Source of the DNA: Lepturacanthus savala
Lineage: Eukaryota > Chordata > Actinopteri > Scombriformes > Trichiuridae
Length of the DNA stretch: 64,000 nt
Reading direction: 5' to 3'
Assembly (NCBI GenBank): GCA_030544235.1
Contig: CM060464.1
Location: 21,303,152-21,367,151 of the forward strand
Every line of letters begins with the position of its first letter. Position 1 is the first letter of the stretch. Positions 22,257 to 34,534 of the stretch are shown here, in pieces. The notes beneath the pieces were generated by a model. It was not told where the DNA came from and did not search any database. It was given only the letters and a program-made list of their open reading frames with translations. The translations under genes and the position numbers were made by a program.

Positions 22257-24587
22257 CTAGTGCTGCAAGCAGCATTAACGGGCCCTCGCCATGCTATGCC
22301 ACCGCCCTGCCATGCCACCGCCCTGCCATGCCACTGCCCTGCCATGCCACCGACCTGCTATGCCACCGCCCCCGCGCCATTGCCCCCTCTCCGTGCCACT
22401 GCCGGAGTAGCGCGTGCATTGTGCTCTCATCACACATGTAAAGTTTGGAGCAGATCGTGCATTGCAACACAGAGTTATTTGACGTTAACGGTGTGACCAC
22501 CAGGGGGCAGCAGCACAGTAGCCTAACTTGGGGTGGAGCGCAGAGGGACCCATCCTGATCACATGTGTGAAGTTTGAGGCAGATCGGTTTATGTGGGACG
22601 GAGTTATGACAAGTTAACTGTGTCCACCAGGGGGCAGCAGACTTCCTGTTTGACATAGACCGTTGGTGCCAGAGACTTTTATGTTTGTCTGGACAAGATA
22701 CACGTGTGTACCGAATTTCATGTTTCTACGATAAAAGAAACCCTATGGAGGGTCTATTGAATATTTATAGGGGGCGCTATAGAGGTATTTAGCCCCTCCC
22801 ATGTGGGTCATCCATATCAGATCAAAGATCCTGCCCCCCTTGACCTGTGTTTCCATTTTCATGCCGATAAGCGATCATTAAAGCCATCAAAAAGCCAAAC
22901 ATATTTTCACGGCGAGTGATCGTCGCCGCCTCGCCACACGGACGCCATAGGGTGTGGCCTCACAGCGTTCATCACAGAGTTTCACCAATGTGTTCCACAT
23001 GTTTTAGAGGTGGAATGAAGTTTCTAAGTTTAATGATGTGTCTTCAGTACATATTAAAGTAAAAAAAGTCACTTCCTGTTACCACCAGGGGGCGCCACCT
23101 ATTAAGTGGGTAACCATGATGTCAAAACACTGGGGGCGGAGCCATGGTCACGTCCAGTCAGTTTGAAGCTGATAGAGTAAAGTATGTGGGCGTGACAGCC
23201 ATTCAAAGTCAGATGGCGAGCTCTGAAGCGATGACCAGAAAAGGCGTGGCCACTACGGCCAGACCGTAAGACTTAGGAAAACGCTTTTTATAACTTGGAA
23301 TCACACATGCCTTGAGAGCATCCTGGCCGACTTTGAGTTCCATACCTTGTAATCTCTGGGAGAAGATTGCACAGATGCGAGGTGTGGAAATCGCCAAAAA
23401 TCGACCATTCAATTCAAGATGGCCGACTTCCTGTGGGGATTTCACCATGACGTCATGAGGCTTTTTTGTGCGTCTCGGAATGATTAAGGAGTGTGCCGAA
23501 TTTCATGACTGTAGGATGTACTAACCCCTATGTGGAGGGGTTTTTGAAAGTTTCCAGGGGGCGCTAGAGAGGCATTTGGCCCCACCCATGTGGATTGCCC
23601 CTATCAAATCATAGAGGATCTCACCTTTGACCTGTGTATCCATTTTCATGACGATAAGTGATCGTTAAAGCCACCAAAAAGCCAAACGTATTTTCATGGC
23701 GAGGGATCGATCGTCGCCGCCTCGCCACACGGACGCCATAGGGCGTGGCCTTACAGTGTTCATCATATAGCTTCACCAATGTGTTCTACATGTTGTAGAG
23801 GTGGAATGAAGTTTCTAAGTTCAACGATGTGTCTTTAGTACATGCAAAAGTAAAAAAAGGTCACTTCCTGTTACCACTAGGGGGCGCCACATATTAAGTG
23901 GGTAATCATGATGTCAAAACACTGGGGGCGGAGCCATGGTCACGTCCAGTCAGTTTGAAGCTGATAGAGTAAAGTATGTGGGCGTGACAGCCATTCAAAG
24001 TTAGATGGCGAGCTCTGAAGCGATGACCAAAAAAGGCGGGGCCACCACAGCCAGACCGTAAGACTTAGGAAAACGGTTTTGATAACTTTGAATCACACAT
24101 GCCTTGAGAGCATCCTGGCCGAGTTTGAGGTCGTGACCTTGTAATCTCTAGGACAAGTTCGCACAGATGCGAGGTGTGGAAATGGCCAAAATCGCCCTTT
24201 TGGCGAAATTTCAATTCAAGATGGCCGACTTCCTGTTGTGATTTCACCATGGTGTCAAGAGGCTTTTTGGTGTGTCTTGGCATGATGAAGGTGTGTGCCG
24301 AATTTCATGACGATTGGTAAAACTAAGCCCAATGCGGAGGGTGTTTTGAAAATTTCCAGGGGGCGCTGTAGAGCCATTTTTGTGTGTCCATGCTGGAGAC
24401 CTATAGAATACGTAAATTTTCGCGACTCCAGATGTGCACAGCAATTTTGGTGAGTTTTGAGGTATGGGAAAGGCCTCAAAAAGGCAATTCATTTCGGACG
24501 AGAATAATAATAATAATAATAATAATAAACGAAGCAGTTCCAATAGGTCCTTCGCGGACTGCTGCGCAGTCGCCGCTCGGGCCCTAA
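22257..24587 (-). repeat. Array unit L3 (2331 bp, with an extra terminal hairpin module)
   Basis: Like L2, but its right end carries an extra module of about 60 bp (24526-24587: AAACGAAGCAGTTCC then CGCGGACTGCTGCGCAGTCG then CTCGGGCCCTAA), the same module that caps the array centre. CTCF-like matches start at 22497, 22624, 23092 and 23874; CRE at 23448. Tail variants are type B. Confidence 0.9.
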
Positions 24588-26847
24588 CTAGTGCTGCAAG
24601 CAGCATTAACGGGCCCTCGCCATGCTATGCCACCGCCCTGCCATGCCACCGCCCTGCCATGCCACCGCCCTGCCATGCCACCGACCTGCTATGACACCGC
24701 CCCCGCGCCATTGCCCCCTCTCCGTGCCACTGCCGGAGTAGCGCGTGCATTGTGCTCTCATCACACATGTAAAGTTTGGAGCAGATCGTGCATTGCAACA
24801 CAGAGTTATTTGACGTTAACGGTGTGACCACCAGGGGGCAGCAGCACAGTAGCCTAACTTGGGGTGGAGCGCAGAGGGACCCATCCTGATCACATGTGTG
24901 AAGTTTGAGGCAGATCGGTTTATGTGGGACGGAGTTATGACAAGTTAACTGTGTCCACCAGGGGGCAGCAGACTTCCTGTTTGACATAGACCGTTGGTGC
25001 CAGAGACTTTTATGTTTGTCTGGACAAGATACACGTGTGTACCGAATTTCATGTTTCTACGATAAAAGAAACCCTATGGAGGGTCTATTGAATATTTATA
25101 GGGGGCGCTATAGAGGTATTTAGCCCCTCCCATGTGGGTCATCCATATCAGATCAAAGATCCTGCCCCCCTTGACCTGTGTTTCCATTTTCATGCCGATA
25201 AGCGATCATTAAAGCCATCAAAAAGCCAAACGTATTTTCACGGCGAGTGATCGTCGCCGCCTCGCCACACGGACGCCATAGGGTGTGGCCTCACAGCGTT
25301 CATCACAGAGTTTCACCAATGTGTTCCACATGTTTTAGAGGTGGAATGAAGTTTCTAAGTTTAATGATGTGTCTTCAGTACATATTAAAGTAAAAAAAGT
25401 CACTTCCTGTTACCACCAGGGGGCGCCACCTATTAAGTGGGTAACCATGATGTCAAAACACTGGGGGCGGAGCCATGGTCACGTCCAGTCAGTTTGAAGC
25501 TGATAGAGTAAAGTATGTGGGCGTGACAGCCATTCAAAGTCAGATGGCGAGCTCTGAAGCGATGACCAGAAAAGGCGTGGCCACTACGGCCAGACCGTAA
25601 GACTTAGGAAAACGCTTTTTATAACTTGGAATCACACATGCCTTGAGAGCATCCTGGCCGACTTTGAGTTCCATACCTTGTAATCTCTGGGAGAAGATCG
25701 CACAGATGCGAGGTGTGGAAATCGCCAAAAATCGACCATTCAATTCAAGATGGCCGACTTCCTGTGGGGATTTCACCATGACGTCATGAGGCTTTTTTGT
25801 GCGTCTCGGAATGATTAAGGAGTGTGCCGAATTTCATGACTGTAGGATGTACTAACCCCTATGTGGAGGGGTTTTTGAAAGTTTCCAGGGGGCGCTAGAG
25901 AGGCATTTGGCCCCACCCATGTGGATTGCCCCTATCAAATCATAGAGGATCTCACCTTTGACCTGTGTATCCATTTTCATGACGATAAGTCATCGTTAAA
26001 GCCACCAAAAAGCCAAACGTATTTTCATGGCGAGGGATCGATCGTCGCCGCCTCGCCACACGGACGCCATAGGGCGTGGCCTTACAGCGTTCATCATATA
26101 GCTTCACCAATGTGTTCTACATGTTGTAGAGGTGGAATGAAGTTTCTAAGTTCAACGATGTGTCTTTAGTACATGCAAAAGTAAAAAAAGGTCACTTCCT
26201 GTTACCACTAGGGGGCGCCACATACTAAGTGGGTAATCATGATGTCAAAACACTGGGGGCGGAGCCATGGTCACGTCCAGTCAGTTTGAAGCTGATAGAG
26301 TAAAGTATGTGGGCGTGACAGCCATTCAAAGTTAGATGGCGAGCTCTGAAGCGATGACCAAAAAAGGCGGGGCCACCACAGCCAGACCGTAAGACTTAGG
26401 AAAACGGTTTTGATAACTTTGAATCACACATGCCTTGAGAGCATCCTGGCCGAGTTTGAGGTCGTGACCTTGTAATCTCTAGGACGAGTTCGCACAGATG
26501 CGAGGTGTGGAAATGGCCAAAATCGCCCTTTTGGCGAAATTTCAATTCAAGATGGCCGACTTCCTGTTGTGATTTCACCATGGTGTCAAGAGGCTTTTTG
26601 GTGTGTCTTGGCATGATGAAGGTGTGTGCCGAATTTCATGACGATTGGTAAAACTAAGCCCAATGCGGAGGGTGTTTTGAAAATTTCCAGGGGGCGCTGT
26701 AGAGCCATTTTTGTGTGTCCATGCTGGAGACCTATAGAATACGTAAATTTTCGCGACTCCAGATGTGCACAGCAATTTTGGTGAGTTTTGAGGTATGGGA
26801 AAGGCCTCAAAAAGGCAATTCATTTCGGACGAGAATAATAATAATAA
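24588..26847 (-). repeat. Array unit L4 (2260 bp)
   Basis: Nearly the same as L2 in its tail (type A) but shares the shorter T-run after AAACGC and the ATGACACCG minisatellite variant with L5. CTCF-like matches start at 24828, 24955, 25413 and 26205; CRE at 25779. Confidence 0.9.
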
Positions 26848-29109
26848 CTAGTGCTGCAAGCAGCATTAACGGGCCCTCGCCATGCTATGCCACCGCCCTG
26901 CCATGCCACCGCCCTGCCATGCCACCGCCCTGCCATGCCACCGACCTGCTATGACACCGCCCCCGCGCCATTGCCCCCTCTCCGTGCCACTGCCGGAGTA
27001 GCGCGTGCATTGTGCTCTCATCACACATGTAAAGTTTGGAGCAGATCGTGCATTGCAACACAGAGTTATTTGACGTTAACGGTGTGACCACCAGGGGGCA
27101 GCAGCACAGTAGCCTAACTTGGGGTGGAGCGCAGAGGGACCCATCCTGATCACATGTGTGAAGTTTGAGGCAGATCGGTTTATGTGGGACGGAGTTATGA
27201 CAAGTTAACTGTGTCCACCAGGGGGCAGCAGACTTCCTGTTTGACATAGACCGTTGGTGCCAGAGACTTTTATGTTTGTCTGGACAAGATACACGTGTGT
27301 ACCGAATTTCATGTTTCTACGATAAAAGAAACCCTATGGAGGGTCTATTGAATATTTATAGGGGGCGCTATAGAGGTATTTAGCCCCTCCCATGTGGGTC
27401 ATCCATATCAGATCAAAGATCCTGCCCCCCTTGACCTGTGTTTCCATTTTCATGCCGATAAGCGATCATTAAAGCCATCAAAAAGCCAAACGTATTTTCA
27501 CGGCGAGTGATCGTCGCCGCCTCGCCACACGGACGCCATAGGGTGTGGCCTCACAGCGTTCATCACAGAGTTTCACCAATGTGTTCCACATGTTTTAGAG
27601 GTGGAATGAAGTTTCTAAGTTTAATGATGTGTCTTCAGTACATATTAAAGTAAAAAAAGTCACTTCCTGTTACCACCAGGGGGCGCCACCTATTAAGTGG
27701 GTAACCATGATGTCAAAACACTGGGGGCGGAGCCATGGTCACGTCCAGTCAGTTTGAAGCTGATAGAGTAAAGTATGTGGGCGTGACAGCCATTCAAAGT
27801 CAGATGGCGAGCTCTGAAGCGATGACCAGAAAAGGCGTGGCCACTACGGCCAGACCGTAAGACTTAGGAAAACGCTTTTTATAACTTGGAATCACACATG
27901 CCTTGAGAGCATCCTGGCCGACTTTGAGTTCCATACCTTGTAATCTCTGGGAGAAGATCGCACAGATGCGAGGTGTGGAAATCGCCAAAAATCGACCATT
28001 CAATTCAAGATGGCCGACTTCCTGTGGGGATTTCACCATGACGTCATGAGGCTTTTTTGTGCGTCTCGGAATGATTAAGGAGTGTGCCGAATTTCATGAC
28101 TGTAGGATGTACTAACCCCTATGTGGAGGGGTTTTTGAAAGTTTCCAGGGGGCGCTAGAGAGGCATTTGGCCCCACCCATGTGGATTGCCCCTATCAAAT
28201 CATAGAGGATCTCACCTTTGACCTGTGTATCCATTTTCATGACGATAAGTGATCGTTAAAGCCACCAAAAAGCCAAACGTATTTTCATGGCGAGGGATCG
28301 ATCGTCGCCGCCTCGCCACAGGGACGCCATAGGGCGTGGCCTTACAGTGTTCATCATATAGCTTCACCAATGTGTTCTACATGTTGTAGAGGTGGAATGA
28401 AGTTTCTAAGTTCAACGATGTGTCTTTAGTACATGCAAAAGTAAAAAAAGGTCACTTCCTGTTACCACTAGGGGGCGCCACATATTAAGTGGGTAATCAT
28501 GATGTCAAAACACTTGGGGCGGAGCCATGGTCACGTCCAGTCAGTTTGAAGCTGATAGAGTAAAGTATGTGGGCGTGACAGCCATTCAAAGTTAGATGGC
28601 GAGCTCTGAAGCGATGACCAAAAAAGGCGGGGCCACCACGGCCAGACCGTAAGACTTATGAAAACGGTTTTGATAACTTTGAATCACACATGCCTTGAGA
28701 GCATCCTGGCCGAGTTTGAGGTCGTGACCTTGTAATCTCTAGGACAAGTTCGCACAGATGCGAGGTGTGGAAATGGCCAAAATCGCCCTTTTGGCGAAAC
28801 TTCAATTCAAGATGGCCGACTTCCTGTTGTGATTTCACCATGGTGTCAAATGGCTTTTTGGTGTGTCTTGGCATGATGAAGGTGTGTGCCGAATTTCGTG
28901 ACGATTGGTAAAGGTAAACCCGATGCAAAAGGGTTTTGAAAATTTCCAGGGGGCGCTGTAGAGCCATTTTTGTGCGTCCATGCTGGAGACCTATAGAATA
29001 CGTAAATTTTCGCGACTCCTGATGTGCACAGCAATTTTGGTGAGTTTTGAGGTATGGGAAAGTCCCCAAAAAGGCAATTCATTTCGGATAAGAACGAGAA
29101 TAATAATAA
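26848..29109 (-). repeat. Array unit L5 (2262 bp)
   Basis: Type B tail. CTCF-like matches start at 27088, 27215, 27673 and 28465; CRE at 28039. Its right end (GGGAAAGTCCCC, CGGATAAGAACGAG) differs from L1-L4 but matches the inner edge of right-arm unit R2b at 34547-34590, linking the two arms. Confidence 0.9.
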
Positions 29110-29446
29110 CTAGTGCTGCAAGCAGCATTGAAGGGCCCTCGCGGGGTATGGGTAGTCGGGGTATGGGCGAGTCGGGGTATGGGCGAGTCAGAGCATGTGT
29201 GTTTGCTTTGTGTCGGGGGCGATCGTTGATTTTGAGGCAATATGTTGAAACTATCTCAAGTCCCTGTCTGAGGGAGAGGCAGCGTAATTCGCTGTCTGCC
29301 AACGCTAACACCCATTACTGAATTGTCACCGTTTGTAAACTTTCTCATAACAAAGTTCTTGAGATGTTAGAGACATGATTTGAAGCGGTTGCGGGTTATT
29401 CTCTAGGAGAAATTCATTAAAGCGTGACAACAGTGACTTCCTGCTG

Positions 29447-29512
29447 CCAGCAGGGGGCGGTCTGACGTGGCGTGTATATAAACACGTACACGTGTTCAGA
29501 GCATGACCAGCA
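29447..29512 (+). promoter_or_regulatory. CTCF-like site with TATA-like and E-box motifs in L6
   Basis: CCAGCAGGGGGCGG is followed within 20 bp by TATATAAA and then ACACGTGT (E-box CACGTG). The same order recurs near 30225. This resembles a core-promoter layout, but there is no transcript or gene to attach it to. Confidence 0.35.
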
Positions 29513-30883
29513 TCATACACCATCAATTTCATGCAGTTAGGATGTTCCTTTCCTGGAGAAATCACAACTTCCTTTTTCATGGCGAAACATCAGGATTTGA
29601 GGCCTCACCGAGGCCACGCCCTAACCTTTAGAGCCACCATTTCAATGTTTTTTCATCATTGACGTCTTTAGATGCCACAGCCAAAATTTGAAGTCACTGC
29701 TGATAAATCCCTAGGACTAGTTCGTCAAAGTATGATGCCTGCAAACGGCGATATCACTGACGTTCAATTCAAGATGGCTGACTTCCTGTCGGACTTAGGA
29801 TATGGATCCAAGAGGCTTTTTTGTCCGTCCTGAAGTACTCCATGTGTCTGCCGAATTTTGTAAGTCTAGGTTAAAGATAAAGCATGGGGCTTTACATTTT
29901 AAAGTTATTTCCTGCTACCAATAGGGGGCGCTATGAGTGTAAGTGAATATGAGTGTATAAATATGTTCAGGACAGGACCCTTATGAAGCATCAGAGATTT
30001 GGTGCAGATAGAATATAGCATGTGGAAGTTATGATGAGTTGATGTCACATGGCGAGGGATGGAAACTCGCCGCCTTGCCGAGGCCACGCCCTCCAATGAA
30101 AACTCATGGTATTAAAGACATTTCATCACAAAGGTCTTGACATGCCAGAAACACAATTTGAAGTGGTTATCCATAATTTCCTCTGAGAAATTCATTAAAG
30201 CGTGACGACAGTGACTTCCTGCTGCCAGCAGGGGGCGGTTTGACGTGGTGTGAATATAAACATATACACGTGTTCAGGGCGGGACCAGCATCATACACCA
30301 TCAATTTCATGCAGTTAGGATGTTCCTTTCATGGAGAAAACACAACTTCCTTTTTCATGGCGAAACATCAGAATTTGAGGCCTCGCCGAGGCCACGCCCT
30401 CCAATGAAAACTCACCATTTCGACGAGTTTTCATGATCAAGCCTTTTAGAAGCTACAACCAAAATTTTACGCCGCTGCAGGCTATAGTCTCTGACTAGTA
30501 GGTGATTTTCGTTGCCTGCAAACGGCGTCTTCGGCGATGTTTGATTCAAAATGGCCGACTTCCTGTTTGACTTTCACCATGACGTCAAGAGGATTTTTTG
30601 TGCGCCTTGGCATGATAAACGCGTGTGCCGAGTTTCGTGAAGATACGATAAACTAACCCCTATGGGGGGGGTGTTTTGAAAGTGACAAGGGGGCGCTACT
30701 GAGCCATTTTGCCCCGCCCATTTTCAAAACCGATGAAATATGTAATTTTTCGCCGGGCCTGATGCGTCCAGAAAAAATGGGGACTTTTTAGGTATGTTTA
30801 GGCCTCCAAAAGGGCATTCAAAGACGCGGAAGACAAAGAAAAAAAAGAATAATAAGAATAATAATAATCTTTTGGAGAACAAT

Positions 30884-31133
30884 AGGGCCTCGCGGTACCG
30901 CGACTGCTATGCAGTCGCCGCTCGGGCCCTAATAATAAAAAGAATCAGAGCAGTTCCAATAGGTCCTTCGCGGACTGCTGCGCAGTCGCCGCTCGGGCCC
31001 TAATAAGAAACGAAGCAGTTCCAATAGGTCCTTCGCGGACTGCTGCGCAGTCGCCGCTCGGGCCCTAATAATAAACGAAGCAGTTCCAATAGGTCCTTCG
31101 CGGACTGCTGCGCAGTCGCCGCTCGGGCCCTAA
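30884..31133 (-). repeat. Stack of four 5'-end hairpin modules at the array centre, left arm
   Basis: The first module (30884-30932) is an imperfect long hairpin built on CGACTGC-TAT-GCAGTCG and flanked by GGGCCT/GGGCCC. Three further modules of about 62 bp (near 30938, 31007 and 31072) each hold AGCAGTTCCAATAGG, CGGACTGCTGCGCAGTCG and CTCGGGCCCTAA. They look like repeated element termini without bodies. Confidence 0.85.
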
Positions 31134-31217
31134 TAATCTACCCTACTCACTGTTGCATATCTATCTTGTATCTATCTTGTACATATGGTAAATCCATCCC
31201 ATACTATATTGTATTTA
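31134..31217. other. Central spacer of the inverted array
   Basis: About 84 bp of AT-rich sequence between the two arms. It contains CTACCCTACTC (31139-31149), also found just outside the left end (16922-16932), and a TATCTTGTA repeat. Each arm meets it with a TTAGGGCCCGAGC-type end. Confidence 0.75.
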
Positions 31218-31346
31218 TTAGGGCCCGAGCGGCGACTGCGCAAGCAGTCAGCGAAGGCCCTCTTGGAACTGCTCTGATTCTTTTTAGGGCCCGAGCGGCG
31301 ACTGCGCAGCAGTCCGCGAAGGACCTATTGGAACTGCTTCGTTTCT
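31218..31346 (+). repeat. Two 5'-end hairpin modules at the array centre, right arm
   Basis: Mirror-image copies of the left modules (TTAGGGCCCGAGCGGCGACTG, then GAAGGCCC or GAAGGACC), followed by TTATTATTATTCTCG, the start of the unit body. Confidence 0.85.
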
Positions 31347-33286
31347 TATTATTATTCTCGTCCGAAATGAATTGCCTTTTTGAGGCCTTTCCCATACCTC
31401 AAAACTCACCAAAATTGCTGTGCACATCTGGAGTCGCGAAAATTTACGTATTCTATAGGTCTCCAGCATGGACACACAAAAATGGCTCTACAGCGCCCCC
31501 TGGAAATTTTCAAAACACCCTCCGCATTGGGCTTAGTTTTACCAATCGTCATGAAATTCGGCACACACCTTCATCATGCCAAGACACACCAAAAAGCCTC
31601 TTGACACCATGGTGAAATCACAACAGGAAGTCGGCCATCTTGAATTGAAATTTCGCCAAAAGGGTGATTTTGGCCATTTCCACACCTCGCATCTGTGCGA
31701 ACTCGTCCTAGAGATTACAAGGTCACGACCTCAAACTCGGCCAGGATGCTCTCAAGGCATGTGTGATTCAAAGTTATCAAAACCGTTTTCCTAAGTCTTA
31801 CGGTCTGGCTGTGGTGGCCCCGCCTTTTTTGGTCATCGCTTCAGAGCTCGCCATCTAACTTTGAATGGCTGTCACGCCCACATACTTTACTCTATCAGCT
31901 TCAAACTGACTGGACGTGACCATGGCTCCGCCCCCAGTGTTTTGACATCATGATTACCCACTTAGTATGTGGCGCCCCCTAGTGGTAACAGGAAGTGACC
32001 TTTTTTTTCTTTTACATGTACTAAAGACACATCGTTCAACTTAGAAACTTCATTCCACCTCTAAAACATGTAGAACACATTGGTGAAGCTATATGATGAA
32101 CGCTGTAAGGCCACGCCCTATGGCGTCCGTGTGGTGAGGCAGTGACGATCGATCCCTCGCCATGAAAATACGTTTGGCTTTTTGATGGCTTTAACGATGA
32201 CTTATCATCATGAAAATGGAAACACAGGTCAAAGGTGGCATCCTCTATGATTTGATAGGGGCAACCCACATGGGTGGGGCCAAATGCCTCTGTAGCGCCC
32301 CCTGGAAACTTTCAAAAACCCCTCCACATTGGGCTTAGCTTTCCCAATCGTCACGAAATTCGGCACACACCTTAATCGTGCTAAGACGCACAAAAAAGCC
32401 TCATGACGTCATGGTGAAATCCCCACAGGAAGTCGGCCATCTTGAATTGAATGGGCGATTTTTGGCGATTTCCTCACCTCGCCTCTGATCGATGTCCTCC
32501 TACAGCTTTTACAGTATGCAACTCAAACTTTGCCAGGATGTTCTCAATGGATGTGTGATAAAACAATCATTCAAAGCCTTTTGTGAACTCACACGGTCTG
32601 GACGTGGCGGCCCCGCCATTTTGGGTCACTCGCCATGTAAATACGTTTGGCTTTTTGATGGCTTCACCAACATTATATCATCATGAAAACGGATTCACAG
32701 GTCAAGGGTGCCAAAGAATTTGACCTGATGATGGCGACTTCCATGGGCGGGGCTAAATACCTCTATAGCGCCCCCTTTAAATATTCAATAGACCCTCTCC
32801 ATGGGGTTTCTTTTAGAGTAGAAACATGAAATTCGGTACACACGTGTATCTTGTCCAGACAAACAAAAGTCTTTGGCACCAATGGTCTATGTCAAACAGG
32901 AAGTCTGCTGCCCCCTGGTGGACACAGTTAACTTGTCATAACTCTGTCCCACATAAACCGATCCGCCTCAAACTTCACACATGTGATAAGGATGGGTCCC
33001 TCTCGCTCCACCCCAAGTTAGGGTACTGCGCTGCTGCCCCCTGGTGGTCACACCATTAACATCAAATAACTCTGTGTTGCAATGCTTTATCTGCTCCAAA
33101 CTTTACATGTGTGATGACAGAATGCCGCTGAACGTAGACACCCAAGCACGGTTACGTCGACAGCGCCACCTGCTGGATGAGTGTGGCATGGCAGTTTTCT
33201 GTTTCAGCCGGCTATTTTTTTTCACCCTCCTCAGTCTGAGCACAATGCACGCGCTACTCCAGCAGTGGCACGGAGAGGGGGCAATG

Positions 33287-33390
33287 GCGCGGGGGGCGGC
33301 GGCATAGCAGGGCGGTAGCGCAGGATGGCGGTGGCATAGCAGGGCGGTGGCATGCAGGGCGGTGGCATAGCAGGGCGGTCGCATAGCGAG
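33287..33390. repeat. 15-bp minisatellite in R1
   Basis: Inverted version of the GCCACC minisatellite, with fewer and more diverged units, adjacent to the hairpin end. Confidence 0.88.
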
Positions 33391-33419
33391 GGCCCGTCAA
33401 ATGCTGCTTGCAGCACTAG

Positions 33420-34534
33420 TTAGGGCCCGAGCGGCGACTGCAAGGCAGTCGCGGTACGCGAGGCCCTATTGTTCTCCAAAAGATTATTCTTTTTCTTTTT
33501 TTTCTTTGTCTTCCGCGTCTTTGATTGCCCTTTTGGGGGCCTGAACATACCTAAAAAGTCCCCATTCTTTCTGGACACATCAGGCCCGGCGAAAAATTAC
33601 GTATTTCATCGGTTTTGAAAATGGGCGGGGCAAAATGGCTCAGTAGCGCCCCCTTGTCACTTTCAAAACACCCCCCCCATAGGGGTTAGTACATCGTATC
33701 TTCACGAAACTCGGCACACGCGTTTAATATGCCAAGGCGCACAAAAAATCCTCTTGACCTCATGGTGAAAGTCAAACAGGAAGTCGGCCATTTTGAATCA
33801 AACATCGGCGAAGACGCCGTTTGCAGGCAACGTAAATTCACGTACTAGTCAGAGACTATAGCCTGCAGCGGCGTAAAATTTTGGTTGTAGCTTCTAAAAG
33901 GCTTGATCATGAAAAATCATTGAAATGGTGAGTTTTCATGGGAGGGCGTGGCCTCAGCGAGGCCTCAAATTCTGATGTTTCGCCATGAAAAAGTAAGTTG
34001 TGTTTTCTCCATGAAAGGAACATCCTAACTGCATGAAATTGATGGTGTATGATGCTGGTCCCGCCCTGAACACGTGTATATGTTTAAATTCACGCCACGT
34101 CAGACCGCCCCCTGCTGGCAGCAGGAAGTCACTGTTGTCACGCTTTAATGAATTTCTCAGAGGAAATTATGGATAACCACTTCAAATTGTGTTTCTGGCA
34201 TGTCAAGACCTTTGTGATGAAATGTCTTTAATACCATGAGTTTTCATTGGAGGGCGTGGCCTCGGCAAGGCGGCGAGTTTCCATCCCTCGCCATGTGACA
34301 TCAACTCATCATAACTTCCACATGCTATATTCTATCTGCACCAAATCTCTGATGCTTCATAAGGGTCCCGCCCTGAACATATTTATACACTCATATTCAC
34401 TCACACTCATAGCGCCCCCTATTGGTAGCAGGAAATAACTTTCAAATGTAAAGCCCCATGCTTTATCTTTAACCTAGACTTACAAAATTCGGCAGACACA
34501 TGGAGTACTTCAGGACGGACAAAAAAGCCTCTTG
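33420..34534 (+). repeat. Array unit R2a, truncated copy of L6
   Basis: It is the inverted counterpart of about 29809-30932 of L6. It starts with the long hairpin module (33421-33470) but breaks off after AAAAAAGCCTCTTG without its own hairpin-CTAG end, and runs straight into R2b. About 700 bp of the L6-type sequence is missing. CTCF-like matches on the minus strand are at 34105-34118 and 34411-34425. Confidence 0.85.

Larger units (their letters stand above)
29110..31133 (-). repeat. Array unit L6, a diverged subfamily with capping modules
   Basis: It starts with the same hairpin and CTAG but has GGGGTATGGG repeats instead of the GCCACC minisatellite. Inside, a block of about 780 bp is repeated: CCAGCAGGGGGCGG at 29447 and 30225, each followed by an ATATAAAC element. 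A third CTCF-like match is at 29918, and a CRE-like TGACGTCA lies at 30580. Its inner end consists of a long hairpin module (30884-30932) followed by three copies of a module of about 62 bp. Confidence 0.85.
31218..33419 (+). repeat. Array unit R1 (2202 bp), right arm
   Basis: Inverted relative to the left arm. It opens with two capping modules (31218 and 31286) and ends in the hairpin plus CTAG at 33416-33419. Its tail variants are type A at all four diagnostic sites. CTCF-like matches on the minus strand occupy 31971-31985, 32907-32921, 33033-33047 and 33161-33176; CRE at 32404-32411. The middle (about 32480-32640) differs from L1-L5, so this is a sister variant, not an exact copy. Confidence 0.88.

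Noticed and set aside
19538..29069. Recurrent 70-140 codon frames inside every array unit, such as those starting MPRHTKKPLDTMVKS or MSNRKSAAPWWTQLTC
   Set aside because: They are present on both strands and in overlapping frames, track the repeat units exactly, and show no domain or start context. They are by-products of amplifying a stop-poor, GC-richer non-coding repeat.
30884..31133. CRISPR-like direct repeats
   Set aside because: Four similar modules with near-identical short intervening sequence, no variable spacers, no cas genes, and a eukaryotic context. They are transposon ends.
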